Below are positions 1 to 8,660 of a stretch of 29,667 bases of DNA, one piece after another. This DNA comes from JAFIEN01 sp051859505 (GTDB taxonomy: Bacteria > Pseudomonadota > Alphaproteobacteria > Rhodobacterales > Rhodobacteraceae). A model generated the notes under the pieces. The model was not told the origin of the DNA. It worked only from the letters and a program-made list of their open reading frames with translations, and searched no databases. The stretch spans positions 1 to 29,667 of the forward strand of contig JBHYFN010000044.1 of the NCBI GenBank assembly GCA_051859505.1, read 5' to 3'. Made by a program: the position numbers and the translations under genes. Position 1 is the stretch's first letter, and each line of letters opens with the position of its first letter.

Positions 1-819
1 GTCGGTCGAGACGGTGACCTTGACACCGCGCCGGTGAAGTTCCGCGATGGGATGGTCGCGCCAGCCGCCGGTTGCGCCCAGAAAGACGTTCGATCCCGGG
101 CAGACTTCCAGCACGATCCCGGCTTCCGCGATCCGATCCACCAGCGCAAGGTCGTGGATCGCATTCACCCCGTGGCCGATCCGTTCAGGGGCCAGATCGC
201 GGATCGTGTCGGCCACCATGTCCGGCCCGCCCCATTCGCCCGCATGGCAGGTGATGCGCAACCCCGCCTCGCGCGCCAGGTCAAAGCTGTAAGCGTAATC
301 CTTCGGCCGCCCGACCGTTTCCGCCCCCGCCATGCCGAAGCCGGTGACGAAATCGCCCACGGTCTCGGCCGCGCACATTGCCGCGGTCTTTGCCTGTTCG
401 GGGCCGAAATGGCGGATGCAGGTGACGATGCCGCGCAAGCAGATGCCCATGGTGCGCTCGGCTTCCTCGGCCGCGTCCTGAATGGCGGCAAGGTAGTCGC
501 GCCAGGCGGCAAGGTCTCCGCCGCCGCAGAAATCGGGCGACAGGAAGGTTTCGGAATAGACCACGCCGTTCTCGGCGCTTTGTTCCAGCACGGCCAGCGT
601 CAGGCGGCGGAAATCCTCGGGGGATTGCAGGGTGGTGCAGGCGGCCTCGTAGACCTTCAGGAAGTGGTCGAAGTCGCGGTAGATGTAGTTGCCGCGCTCG
701 TCGAAGATGCCCGAGATGTCGATATGCTTTTCCCGCGCCAGCCCCGCGATGAAGGCGGGCGGCGCGCCGCCCTCGAGGTGGAGGTGCAGTTCGATCTTGG
801 GAAGGCTTTGGAATGTCAC
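1..819 (-). CDS. add: Adenosine deaminase, 3' end cut by window edge
   Basis: Hydrolyses adenosine (and deoxyadenosine) to inosine plus ammonia in cytosolic purine salvage. The first 273 residues are visible. The N-terminal zinc motif HLHLEG has H12 and H14, the CHAGE motif has H192, and the window ends within VSTD, the start of the catalytic STDDP motif, so about 60 residues are missing. The GTG start overlaps the deoB stop by four bases (GTGA), which fits translational coupling as last gene of a cdd-deoA-deoB-add operon. Adenine deaminase is the main alternative in this superfamily; the nucleoside-catabolic neighbours favour adenosine as substrate. Confidence 0.9.
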   Translation of the reverse strand, partial: MTFQSLPKIELHLHLEGGAPPAFIAGLAREKHIDISGIFDERGNYIYRDFDHFLKVYEAACTTLQSPEDFRRLTLAVLEQSAENGVVYSETFLSPDFCGGGDLAAWRDYLAAIQDAAEEAERTMGICLRGIVTCIRHFGPEQAKTAAMCAAETVGDFVTGFGMAGAETVGRPKDYAYSFDLAREAGLRITCHAGEWGGPDMVADTIRDLAPERIGHGVNAIHDLALVDRIAEAGIVLEVCPGSNVFLGATGGWRDHPIAELHRRGVKVTVSTD

Positions 820-1994
820 AGGAAACTCCGTCCGGGGCCGTGGGAGGGGACGCGAAGATGCGCGGTCACACTGGCCGCCACATCGGCAAAGGCAAGGTGG
901 CCAAGGGCACGGGGGCCAAGGCCGTGGCACAGGACCGGCACCCGTTCGCGGGTGTGATCGGTGCCGGGCCAGGTGGGATCGTTGCCGTGATCGGCGGTGA
1001 CGATCAGAAGGTCGCCCGCGCGCAGGCGCGGAAGGAGCGCGCCAAGCGCGCCGTCGAACCATTCCAGGTGGCGCGCATAGCCTGCAGCGTCGCGGCGGTG
1101 GCCGAATAGGCTGTCGAATTCCACGAAATTGGCGAAGGTCAGACTGCCGTCTTCGGCGGTGTCGATCAGGTCGGCCAGCTGCCCCATCAGCACCGCGTCG
1201 CTTCCCTTGGCGACATCCGAAATGCCCCGCATCGAGAAGATGTCGCCGATCTTGCCCACCGCATGCACCACGCGGCCCGCGCCCTGCACCCAGTCACAGA
1301 GCGTGGGCGCGGGCGGCGCGATCGCATAGTCATGGCGGTTGGCGGTCCGGGTAAAGCCGGTCTCGGGCGTGCCGGTGAAGGGCCGCGCGATGACCCGGCC
1401 CACCTTCATGGCGTGAAGCCTGGGGGCCACGTCCTCGCAGAGCTTCAGGAGCCGATCCAGTCCGAAGACTTCCTCATGCGCGGCGATCTGAAAGACCGAA
1501 TCGGCCGAGGTGTAGCAGATCGGCCAGCCGGTCTTCATATGCCGCGCGCCCTCTTCCTCGAGGATCACGGTGCCCGAGGCATGGCGGTTACCGAGGATGC
1601 CCCCGGTACCGGCGGCAAGGCAGACCTCGACCACCAGATCGTCGGGGAAGGCGGGGTCGGTGTCGGGGAAGGTGGTCCAGTCCCAGGGCACCGGCACGCC
1701 CGCCAGTTCCCAATGGCCCGAGGGCGTGTCCTTGCCGCGCGACACCTCGGTCGCGGCCCCCCAGGCGCCGGTGGGGATGGCCGTCAGGCCGGGGGCGTGG
1801 GCGCCGCTGGCCAGTTCCAGCGCAGCGCCCAGGCCGAGAGCATCAAGCGTGGGGAGGGTGAGGCCCACGCTTTCGGCGATATGCAGGACGGTATTCGCGC
1901 CCGTATCGGGCAGGGGGCCGTTGAAGAAGGCGCCCGCATCGGGGGCGCCGCCGATGCCGACGGAATCCATCACCACAAGGAAAGCGCGCGGCAT
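816..1994 (-). CDS. deoB: Phosphopentomutase
   Basis: Interconverts (deoxy)ribose 1-phosphate and 5-phosphate, linking nucleoside phosphorolysis to central metabolism. It has 392 residues, close to the usual 390-410. It carries the alkaline-phosphatase-superfamily metal site MDSVGIGGAPDA (D10 onward), the phosphoacceptor region GKDTPSGHWE at about residues 87-96, and TADHGNDPTWPGTDHTRE near residue 334, with the Asp/His metal ligands expected of the family. The ATG overlaps the deoA stop by one base (TGATG). It is third in the nucleoside operon, using the sugar phosphate made by DeoA upstream. Confidence 0.96.
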   Translation of the reverse strand: MPRAFLVVMDSVGIGGAPDAGAFFNGPLPDTGANTVLHIAESVGLTLPTLDALGLGAALELASGAHAPGLTAIPTGAWGAATEVSRGKDTPSGHWELAGVPVPWDWTTFPDTDPAFPDDLVVEVCLAAGTGGILGNRHASGTVILEEEGARHMKTGWPICYTSADSVFQIAAHEEVFGLDRLLKLCEDVAPRLHAMKVGRVIARPFTGTPETGFTRTANRHDYAIAPPAPTLCDWVQGAGRVVHAVGKIGDIFSMRGISDVAKGSDAVLMGQLADLIDTAEDGSLTFANFVEFDSLFGHRRDAAGYARHLEWFDGALGALLPRLRAGDLLIVTADHGNDPTWPGTDHTRERVPVLCHGLGPRALGHLAFADVAASVTAHLRVPSHGPGRSFL

Positions 1995-3295
1995 CAGCCG
2001 ACCCGGCCCCGCACCAGCGGGCCGACCTGCGGCGCCTCGCCGATGCGGATGGCGGCAAGGACGGCGCGGGCGGCGGCCTCGGCGCTGTCCTCGTCGCGGG
2101 CGTGGATCGTGGCGATGGGCTGGCCGCGTTCGACGCGCGTGCCCAGCGGCAGGACGTCGGTCAGGCCGACGGCAGGGTCGATCCGGTCGGTCTCGACCCG
2201 CCGCCCGCCGCCCATGGCGACCACCGCAAGGCCCAGCGCCTCGCCGTGGAATTCGGCGATATGGCCGGCCTCGGGCGCGACGACATCGCCGATGACCGGG
2301 GCCTGCGGCAGATGGGTGCGCCAGTCCTCGGCCATGTCGGGGGGGCCGCCGAGGGATGCGACCATGCGCGCGAACCGCTCCATCGCGCCGCCGCTGGCGA
2401 TGGCCTCGCGGATCTTCTCCTCGCCCTCGCCCTCGGCCCCGCCAGCAAGTGCCAGGAGCCGGCCGCCCAGCGCCACGGTCAGGTCATGCAGGCGGGGGGC
2501 GGCGAGGCGGTTGCCGGAGAGGATCTCCATGCAGACCCCGACCTCGACCGCATTGCCGAGCGCCGGGCAAAGCGGCTCATTCATATCGGTGATGAGCGCG
2601 GCCGTCGGGCAGCCTGCGCCGTTCGCGGTCGAGACCAGCGCCTCGGCCAGGGCGCGGGCTTCGTCATCGGTTTTCATGAAGGCGCCCGAGCCGGATTTGA
2701 CGTCCAGAACCAGCCCTTCAAGCCCCGCCGCCAGCTTCTTGGACAGGATCGAGGCGGTGATGAGGTCGATGCTTTCCACCGTGCCGGTCACGTCGCGGAT
2801 CGCATAGAGGCGGCGGTCGGCGGGCGCGATGCGGCCCGTGGCGCCGACCACGGCGCAGCCGACCTGCGCGACCACCTCACGCAGCTTGCTTTCGTTGATC
2901 TGGGCCACGACCCCGGGGATCGCCTCCATCTTGTCGAGCGTGCCGCCGGTATGGCCAAGGCCGCGGCCCGAGATCATCGGGACAGCCACCCCGCAGGCCG
3001 CCAACGCAGGCGCAAGGATCAGCGAGACGGCATCGCCAAGGCCCCCGGTCGAGTGCTTGTCGAGGACGGGGGCATCGAGGTGCCATTTCAGCACATCGCC
3101 CGAATCCCGCATCCCCTCGGTCAGCGCGACCCGGCCCGCCTCGCCCAGGCCCCGCAGGCAGACGGCCATGGCGAAGGCGCCGGCCTGCGCGTCGCTGACC
3201 GCGCCCGAGGCAAGACCGGCGGCGAACCAGCGCAGCGCCTCGGCCGAGGGGGCCTCGCCGCGGCGCAGGGCAGCGATGATGCCGCGCGCCTCCAT
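1994..3295 (-). CDS. deoA: Thymidine phosphorylase
   Basis: Phosphorolysis of thymidine/deoxyuridine to base plus deoxyribose 1-phosphate. It has 433 residues, normal for DeoA. The phosphate-binding loop KHSTGGLGD is at residues 80-88, and the thymidine/pyrimidine-nucleoside phosphorylase signature GRGLGHTGGTLDKMEAIPG is at 110-128. The start ATG overlaps the cdd stop by one base (TGATG) and the stop overlaps the deoB ATG the same way, so cdd, deoA and deoB form one tightly coupled unit. The bacterial TP/PyNP distinction cannot be settled by eye, but position next to deoB and length favour DeoA. Confidence 0.95.
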   Translation of the reverse strand: MEARGIIAALRRGEAPSAEALRWFAAGLASGAVSDAQAGAFAMAVCLRGLGEAGRVALTEGMRDSGDVLKWHLDAPVLDKHSTGGLGDAVSLILAPALAACGVAVPMISGRGLGHTGGTLDKMEAIPGVVAQINESKLREVVAQVGCAVVGATGRIAPADRRLYAIRDVTGTVESIDLITASILSKKLAAGLEGLVLDVKSGSGAFMKTDDEARALAEALVSTANGAGCPTAALITDMNEPLCPALGNAVEVGVCMEILSGNRLAAPRLHDLTVALGGRLLALAGGAEGEGEEKIREAIASGGAMERFARMVASLGGPPDMAEDWRTHLPQAPVIGDVVAPEAGHIAEFHGEALGLAVVAMGGGRRVETDRIDPAVGLTDVLPLGTRVERGQPIATIHARDEDSAEAAARAVLAAIRIGEAPQVGPLVRGRVG

Positions 3296-3687
3296 CAGCT
3301 GCCGCCCATATGGTCCTGCTCGAAAGCGCCGGGAAGAAGCTCGGCCAGTGTCATGACCGTCTCTTCGCCCCGCAGGTTCGCCATCGTGACCCGGACCCCG
3401 GCCTTGCCGAATTCGCGCAGTTTCTGGCGGCAGCCGCCGCAGGGGGCGACGGGGACGGTGGCATCGGCGATCACGGCGACTTCGGCGATTTCGGTATCGC
3501 CGCCGAGGATCATGGCGGCGATGGCACCGGCTTCGGCGCAGGTGCCTTCGGGATAGGCGGCATTCTCGACATTGACGCCGGCATAGACCTTGCCCGAGGT
3601 GCTGCGGATCGCGGCGCCCACCTTGAAGCGGGAATAGGGGGCATAGGCCTTGTCGCGGGCGATGCGCGCGGTCTCGAGCAGGGACAT
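3295..3687 (-). CDS. cdd: Cytidine deaminase
   Basis: Deaminates cytidine/deoxycytidine to uridine/deoxyuridine, feeding DeoA. From the ATG at 3687 the protein has 130 residues, the size of the short, usually homotetrameric, Bacillus-type enzyme. Zinc ligands are C50 and the PCGGC pair C83/C86, with catalytic E52 in TCAEAG. This three-cysteine pattern is typical of the short family; the long enterobacterial form uses one His and two Cys. The frame stays open further upstream to about 3846, but GAAAGGAA lies just ahead of 3687 and the family starts here. First gene of the cdd-deoA-deoB-add operon. Confidence 0.95.
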   Translation of the reverse strand: MSLLETARIARDKAYAPYSRFKVGAAIRSTSGKVYAGVNVENAAYPEGTCAEAGAIAAMILGGDTEIAEVAVIADATVPVAPCGGCRQKLREFGKAGVRVTMANLRGEETVMTLAELLPGAFEQDHMGGS

Positions 3688-3764
3688 GGGCGGGTTCCTT
3701 TCAGGATCGGCGCAGTGTTCACCCGCCCGGCGGTCTTTGCAAGGTGGCGCTTGGTGTGGGGCGG

Positions 3765-3790
3765 GGCAGAAATTTGGCCAAATTTCTGCC
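3765..3790. terminator. 26-bp perfect palindrome upstream of cdd
   Basis: An 11-base arm GGCAGAAATTT is followed by GGCC and the exact complement, so the whole 26 bases are self-complementary. It belongs to the hairpin type (GC-rich base, A/T top, 4-base loop) found at other gene ends in this window. It lies downstream of the cupin gene and upstream of cdd, both on the minus strand, so it could terminate cupin transcripts. There is no clear U-tract, so the terminator role is inferred. Confidence 0.5.
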
Positions 3791-3865
3791 GGGGGGCTCT
3801 GCCCCGATGCTTTTCTTTCGGGGGGCTCTGCCCCGAAGCTATTCAAACGGGGGGCTCTGCCCCCC
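3790..3865. repeat. Imperfect 29-bp tandem repeat, about 2.6 copies
   Basis: The unit begins CGGGGGGCTCTGCCCCGA and recurs at 3790, 3819 and 3848. Copies 1 and 2 are full 29-base units that differ at a few positions; the third breaks off into the dispersed element at 3849-3914. Each unit contains a G-run/C-run stem (GGGG-CTCTG-CCCC) that can form a small hairpin. Non-coding, between cupin and cdd. Confidence 0.8.
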
Positions 3866-3914
3866 GGGCCCGTTCCGGGCCTCCCCCCGGGATATTTTCA
3901 AACAAAAGAAGCAG
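3849..3914. repeat. Dispersed palindromic element, copy 1
   Basis: A 66-base element: GGGGGGCTCTGCC stem, then GGCCCG-TT-CCGGGCC-like stem, CTCCCCCCGGGATATTTT and the tail AACAAAAGAAGCAG. A near-identical 63-base copy lies at 29592-29654 inside xdhB. Read on the minus strand, the tail supplies the last codons and the TGA stop of the cupin gene. Similar GGGATATTTT-containing elements are, from memory, frequent in Rhodobacteraceae genomes. Its position at a gene end also fits a transcription-terminating role. Confidence 0.8.
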
Positions 3915-5019
3915 AAAGAAGGGTCTGGAACCGGCCCGGCAGTGCGACCTCGATGAGTTCGAGATCTTCAGAGGGATCCTTCCATCCCGTCTCGAGGCCC
4001 GGCGGGATGACGAAGGCATCGCCCGTTTCGAGCCTGTGGTCGGGCTGGCCCTCGGCCGTGAGGGTCAGGCTGCCCGCGCTGACGAAGCCGAAGAGGATAT
4101 CGGCATCATGGCGGGCGGTCGGGATGGGTCCGGGCGCGGCGGCTCGGGCAACCGGGGCGGCCGGGCGGACGACCTGTACCGATGCCGTGGCGGAGGTGTT
4201 CTCGGCGATGGTTGTGTCGCGGGCGAGGAAGCCGGGCAGGCGGAAGGGCTGCCAGTCGGCCCCTTCGGCGCGGTTGTGGACGAAGCGCTGGCCCTGCCAT
4301 GCGCGGTCGGGGCAGAGATGCGGTGTCGGCAGGGTCATCTCGTGGTCGATCTCGGTCACATGGTCGGCCGGCACGCCGATCTCGAGGACTTCGATCCCTT
4401 CGGAGGCTTCGAGCACGCGATGCCGGATCTCGGGCGGCTGGATGAAGCAGTCGCCCGGCGTGAGCCGCAGCGGGCCGCCCTGATCCTCGTAGAGCACATC
4501 GACCCAGCCCTTGAGGCAGAAGATGAGCTGGAAGCCCACCTTGTGGAAATGCACCATATCGGGCACCGGACCGCCATCCGGGATGCGGATGTGGCTGGCG
4601 ATCATCGCGCCGCCGAGGCGCGAGGGCACGAGGTCGCGATAGAGCATCCCGGCACGGCCGATCACCCAGGGGGCCTCGTCGCGCAGGCGCCGGACGACGA
4701 AGGCATGTTCAGTGGGTGGCAGGACGAGGGGCGGGTTCAGCGCCGCGATGGTGACGGATGTGCCGCCGGGCGCGGTGAGGCGCTTCGCCCCGCCGGCGAA
4801 GGCGGGGTCGTCGGTCAGGATGCGGATGCATCCCGGGGCTGCGTCGCCCTGGGTGAGGCGGATCCGGATCCCGTGGCCCGAGAACACCGCGACCCCGGGG
4901 TTGTCGGCGGGGTAGATCTCGTCAAGCCTGAGCCCCAGCTCTTTGCCGAAGAAGGCCAGATCGGCGCGCAGGTCGGTTGTGGCGAGCGGGATCTCGGCCC
5001 GGATGGGATAATCGGTCAT
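3898..5019 (-). CDS. VOC-like plus double-cupin protein, function unknown
   Basis: A 373-residue protein. Residues about 5-115 resemble a VOC (glyoxalase/dioxygenase-fold) half domain (LAFFGKELGLRLDEIYP...FSGHGIRIRL). A cupin follows at about 140-215: H157, H159 and H200 fill the cupin metal positions, but the usual Glu is Q164. A second cupin-like domain at about 290-365 (GSLTLTAEGQ...LETGDAFVIPPG) lacks the metal histidines. ATG 5019 was chosen because the VOC-like fold begins there; the frame stays open to 5085. The last residues and the stop lie in a dispersed repeat. It may be a metal enzyme on a small acid or a sensor; I cannot assign a substrate. Divergent from maeB, which could mean a shared control region. 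Confidence 0.75.
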   Translation of the reverse strand: MTDYPIRAEIPLATTDLRADLAFFGKELGLRLDEIYPADNPGVAVFSGHGIRIRLTQGDAAPGCIRILTDDPAFAGGAKRLTAPGGTSVTIAALNPPLVLPPTEHAFVVRRLRDEAPWVIGRAGMLYRDLVPSRLGGAMIASHIRIPDGGPVPDMVHFHKVGFQLIFCLKGWVDVLYEDQGGPLRLTPGDCFIQPPEIRHRVLEASEGIEVLEIGVPADHVTEIDHEMTLPTPHLCPDRAWQGQRFVHNRAEGADWQPFRLPGFLARDTTIAENTSATASVQVVRPAAPVARAAAPGPIPTARHDADILFGFVSAGSLTLTAEGQPDHRLETGDAFVIPPGLETGWKDPSEDLELIEVALPGRFQTLLSASFV

Positions 5020-5108
5020 GCGGCAGGATTGCCCCTGCCCCTGCGGATTTGCAAGGGCCGGGCAATCGTGGTTTATCGCCGCCATTCCCGCAGCGGAAAG
5101 GGACGGCC

Positions 5109-7463
5109 ATGAGCGATACGACCGGGCAAGCCGGCAGGACCACCGGCGAGGATGCAGGCCCGGATATGGGCAAGGATACTGGCCCTGACACGGGCAAGGA
5201 TACGGGCCTGCGCGAAGCGGCCCTCGAGTATCACCGCTATCCGCGCCCCGGAAAGCTCGAGGTCAGGGCCACCAAGCCGCTTGCCAACGGGCGCGACCTG
5301 TCGCGCGCCTATTCGCCCGGGGTGGCGGAGGCCTGTCTGGAGATCAAGGCCGACCCCGCGACCGCGCGCGACTATACCTCGCGCGGGAACCTGGTGGGCG
5401 TTGTCTCGAACGGGACGGCGGTCCTGGGTCTGGGCAATATCGGCGGTCTGGCGGCCAAGCCGGTGATGGAGGGCAAGGCCGTCCTGTTCAAGAAATTCGC
5501 CAATATCGATTGTTTCGATATCGAGCTTGATGAACCCGATCCCGAACGCCTGGCCGAGATCATCTGCGCGCTGGAGCCGACCTTTGGCGCGATCAACCTC
5601 GAAGACATCAAGGCGCCCGACTGTTTCCTGGTCGAGCGTATCTGCAGCGAGAGGATGAACATCCCCGTCTTTCACGACGACCAGCACGGCACCGCGATTG
5701 TCGTGGGGGCAGCGGCGACCAATGCGCTGATCGTGGCGGGCAAGAGGTTCGAAAACATCAAGGTGGTTTCCACCGGCGGCGGGGCGGCCGGGATAGCTTG
5801 CCTCGACATGTTGTTGAAACTGGGCGTGAAGCGGGAAAACGTCTGGCTGTTCGATCTGCACGGCCTTGTGCACGAAGGTCGGGAAATCGACATGACGCCG
5901 CAGAAGGCCGCCTATGCGCAGCCGGGCGGGCCGGTGTCCCTGGCCGATGCGATGACCGGGGCGGACCTGTTCCTTGGCCTGTCGGGCCCGGGGGTTCTGA
6001 CGCCTGCGATGGTGGCCACGATGGCCGCTTCGCCCATCGTCTTTGCCCTTGCCAACCCCTCGCCCGAGATCGACCCGGCCGAGGCGCTGGCCGCCGTGCC
6101 AGAGGCGATCCTTGCCACCGGACGCAGTGATTATCCCAATCAGGTCAACAATGTCCTGTGCTTTCCCTTCATCTTTCGCGGCGCGCTTGATGTGGGGGCG
6201 ACCACGATCAACGACGAGATGAAGATCGCCTGCATCGCCGGTATCGCCGCCCTCGCCCGCGAGACGACCAGCGCCGAAGCCGCCGAGGCCTATCGCGGCG
6301 AGAAGCTGACCTTCGGGCGCGAATACCTGATCCCCAAGCCTTTCGATCCGCGGCTGATCGGCGTCGTGGCCAGCGCCGTGGCCGAGGCGGCGATGCGCAC
6401 CGGCGTGGCGACCCAGCCGATCGCCGACATTAAGGCCTATCGTGAAAAGCTCGACGGGTCGGTCTTCAAATCCGCGCTGATCATGCGGCCGGTCTTTGAC
6501 GCGGCGCGCAGTGCCAACCGCCGGATCGTGCTGGCCGAGGGCGAGGATGAACGCGTCCTGCGCGCGACCCAGGCGATGATGGAGGAAACCTCGGACCAGC
6601 CGGTGCTTGTCGGGCGGCCCGAGGTGATCGCCCAGCGCTGTGAACGGGCCGGGCTCAAGATCCGGCCCGAGACGGATTTCCAGATCGTGAACCCCGAAAA
6701 CGACCCCCGCTATCGCGATTACTGGGGCACCTATCACGAGATCATGGCCCGCCGCGGCGTGACCCCCGATATCGCCCGCGCCGTGATGCGGACGAACACA
6801 ACGGCGATTGCCGCGGTGATGGTCCACCGGGGCGAGGCCGACAGCCTGATCTGCGGCACCTTCGGGCAGTTTCTGTGGCATTTGAACTATGTGACCCAGG
6901 TTCTGGGAACCTCCGGTCTGCGGCCGGTCGGGGCGCTGTCGCTGATGATCCTCGAGGACGGGCCGCTGTTCATCGCCGATACGCAGGTGCATCCCGAACC
7001 CTCGCCCGATCAGATCGCCGATACCGTCATCGCCGCGGCACGGCATGTGCGCCGCTTCGGCCTGACGCCCAAGATCGCGCTCTGCTCGCATTCGCAATTC
7101 GGCAATCTGGATTGCGATACCGGGCGGCGGATGCGCGGGGCGCTTGCGATCCTCGACAGCGCGCCCCGCGATTTCGAATACGAAGGCGAAATGCATATCG
7201 ACGCCGCACTTGACGTCGACCTGCGCCAGCGGATCTTCCCGGGCTCGCGGCTTGACGGGCCGGCCAATGTGCTTGTCTTCGCCAATACCGATGCCGCGTC
7301 GGGGGTGCGCAACATCCTCAAGATGAAGGGCGGCGGGCTGGAGGTCGGGCCGATCCTGATGGGGATGGGAAACCGGGCGCATATCGTGACGCCGTCGATC
7401 ACGCCGCGGGGTTTGCTGAACATCTCGGCCCTCGCGGGAACGCCGGTCACGCATTACAGCTAG
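5109..7463 (+). CDS. maeB: NADP-dependent malic enzyme with phosphotransacetylase-like C-terminal domain
   Basis: Oxidative decarboxylation of malate to pyruvate with NADP+ reduction, an anaplerotic/NADPH-supplying step. 784 residues from ATG 5109, which has GGAAAGG upstream. The malic domain begins at about residue 38 with the catalytic Tyr region SRAYSPGVAEA (Y68), followed by EDIKAPDCFLVERI and FHDDQHGTAIVVGAAATNAL. The nucleotide-binding GGGAAGIACLD follows. From about residue 455 there is a PTA-like domain (MRPVFDAARSANRRIVLAEGEDERVLRA). In studied MaeB proteins this domain is regulatory (acetyl-CoA-linked) rather than a transacetylase. Unusual: an N-terminal extension with two copies of PD(M/T)GKDTG, residues 18-33, from a 24-base tandem repeat. 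Stands alone, divergent from the cupin gene. Confidence 0.95.
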   Translation: MSDTTGQAGRTTGEDAGPDMGKDTGPDTGKDTGLREAALEYHRYPRPGKLEVRATKPLANGRDLSRAYSPGVAEACLEIKADPATARDYTSRGNLVGVVSNGTAVLGLGNIGGLAAKPVMEGKAVLFKKFANIDCFDIELDEPDPERLAEIICALEPTFGAINLEDIKAPDCFLVERICSERMNIPVFHDDQHGTAIVVGAAATNALIVAGKRFENIKVVSTGGGAAGIACLDMLLKLGVKRENVWLFDLHGLVHEGREIDMTPQKAAYAQPGGPVSLADAMTGADLFLGLSGPGVLTPAMVATMAASPIVFALANPSPEIDPAEALAAVPEAILATGRSDYPNQVNNVLCFPFIFRGALDVGATTINDEMKIACIAGIAALARETTSAEAAEAYRGEKLTFGREYLIPKPFDPRLIGVVASAVAEAAMRTGVATQPIADIKAYREKLDGSVFKSALIMRPVFDAARSANRRIVLAEGEDERVLRATQAMMEETSDQPVLVGRPEVIAQRCERAGLKIRPETDFQIVNPENDPRYRDYWGTYHEIMARRGVTPDIARAVMRTNTTAIAAVMVHRGEADSLICGTFGQFLWHLNYVTQVLGTSGLRPVGALSLMILEDGPLFIADTQVHPEPSPDQIADTVIAAARHVRRFGLTPKIALCSHSQFGNLDCDTGRRMRGALAILDSAPRDFEYEGEMHIDAALDVDLRQRIFPGSRLDGPANVLVFANTDAASGVRNILKMKGGGLEVGPILMGMGNRAHIVTPSITPRGLLNISALAGTPVTHYS
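5160..5207 (+). repeat. 24-bp tandem duplication in maeB N-terminus
   Basis: Two adjacent 24-base units, 5160-5183 and 5184-5207, share GGGCAAGGATAC and GGCC and encode PDMGKDTG then PDTGKDTG. They fall in the non-conserved N-terminal tail before the malic domain, where length change would be tolerated. Confidence 0.75.
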
Positions 7464-7577
7464 GGCAGCGGCGGCCCGGACGGCAGGGCTGCGAATTCCT
7501 CCCCGCATTAACAGAAAGGTAAGCGCAGCCGTTCAGAGTCAGGTCAGAGCGAGTCGGAAAGACAGGCACTGGCCAAG

Positions 7578-8660
7578 ATGAACAGACCCATGCGCATTTG
7601 CCTGATCGATGACCAGACGACCAGTCTGGCCGTGTTGAAGGGCGTCCTCTCCCGCGACCGAAGCCTTGAGATAGAAGGTTTCCGTGATGCGGATGCCGCC
7701 CTCGAACGGCTTGACGAGACAGTGTTCGACCTTGTGCTGGTCGATTTCCGGATGCCGAAGATGGATGGCATGGAGGTGGTCCGGGCGCTTCGGGCGACCG
7801 ATACCTACCAGACCGTTCCCATCATCATGGTCACGGCCGACAACGACCGGCACCTGCGGCTTGAGGCGATCGAAGCCGGGGCGACCGACTTCCTGACCAA
7901 ACCGGTCGATCCGCAAGAGCTTCGCATGCGGGTGCAGAACCTGCTGATGTTGCGCGATGCGCAGCTATCGCTTGCCGATCGCGCGCGCCTTCTGTCGGCC
8001 GAGGTCGCAAAGGCGACCGCGCAACTCGCGGCCCGGGAAGAGGAACTGATCCGCAGGCTCGCCCATGCCATCGACAGCCGCGACGGCGCGACCGGGGAAC
8101 ATGTGTCCCGCGTGGCCGATATCTCGCAGATCATCGCAAGAAACCTCGGCTGCGGGGATGAGTGCTGCCGGCTCGTCTATCTCGCAGCGCCCCTGCATGA
8201 CACGGGCAAGATCGGAATACCTGACGCGATCCTGCTGAAGCCCGGCCCTCTGAACGACGAGGAATGGCAGATCATGCGCCGTCACACCGTGATCGGTGGC
8301 GACATCCTCGCCAATGGCGATACCGAACTGATCCGCGTGGCCGAACAGATCGCCCTGTCGCATCACGAAAGATGGGACGGCACCGGCTATCCGCTCGGCC
8401 TTGCCGGAGAGGAGATCCCGCTTGTCGGTCGCATCGTCGCGGTTGCCGATGTGTTCGACGCCCTGTGCAGCGCGCGCCCCTACAAACGGCCCTGGACCCT
8501 CGATGAGGCCCGGGCCGAGATCGAGAAGCAGTCGGGGCGCCATTTCGATCCGAACTGCGTGACGGCCTTCACCGCAAGCTGGCCCGAGGTCGTCGCCCTG
8601 TTCGACGCAACCAGAGCGCCCACAGGGCCATCCCCCCTTCCCCAAAGGAGAATCGCATGA
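7578..8660 (+). CDS. Response regulator with HD-GYP phosphodiesterase output
   Basis: Predicted two-component c-di-GMP phosphodiesterase, cytosolic, 360 residues. Receiver domain 5-120: acidic D11/D12, phosphoacceptor D56 (LVLVDFRMPKMDG), T86 and K108. A short helical linker follows, then an HD-GYP domain at about 155-345 with H207-D208 in PLHDTGKIGIPD, RRHTVIGGDIL, HHERWDGTGYP (G270-Y271-P272) and ADVFDAL. All signature residues are present, so it is likely active. The stop overlaps the next gene's ATG (ATGA). With the periplasmic protein and hybrid kinase downstream it looks like one operon in which the kinase's HPt domain would phosphorylate D56 (inferred). ATG 7590 is an alternative start. 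Confidence 0.93.
   Translation: MNRPMRICLIDDQTTSLAVLKGVLSRDRSLEIEGFRDADAALERLDETVFDLVLVDFRMPKMDGMEVVRALRATDTYQTVPIIMVTADNDRHLRLEAIEAGATDFLTKPVDPQELRMRVQNLLMLRDAQLSLADRARLLSAEVAKATAQLAAREEELIRRLAHAIDSRDGATGEHVSRVADISQIIARNLGCGDECCRLVYLAAPLHDTGKIGIPDAILLKPGPLNDEEWQIMRRHTVIGGDILANGDTELIRVAEQIALSHHERWDGTGYPLGLAGEEIPLVGRIVAVADVFDALCSARPYKRPWTLDEARAEIEKQSGRHFDPNCVTAFTASWPEVVALFDATRAPTGPSPLPQRRIA

Noticed and set aside
3790..3865. Possible small CRISPR array (29-base period)
   Set aside because: Units are contiguous without unique spacers, imperfect, and no cas gene is near.
5073..7508. 811-codon open frame antisense to maeB
   Set aside because: It mirrors the full maeB coding frame in high-GC DNA, has no recognisable domain, and maeB on the other strand is certain.
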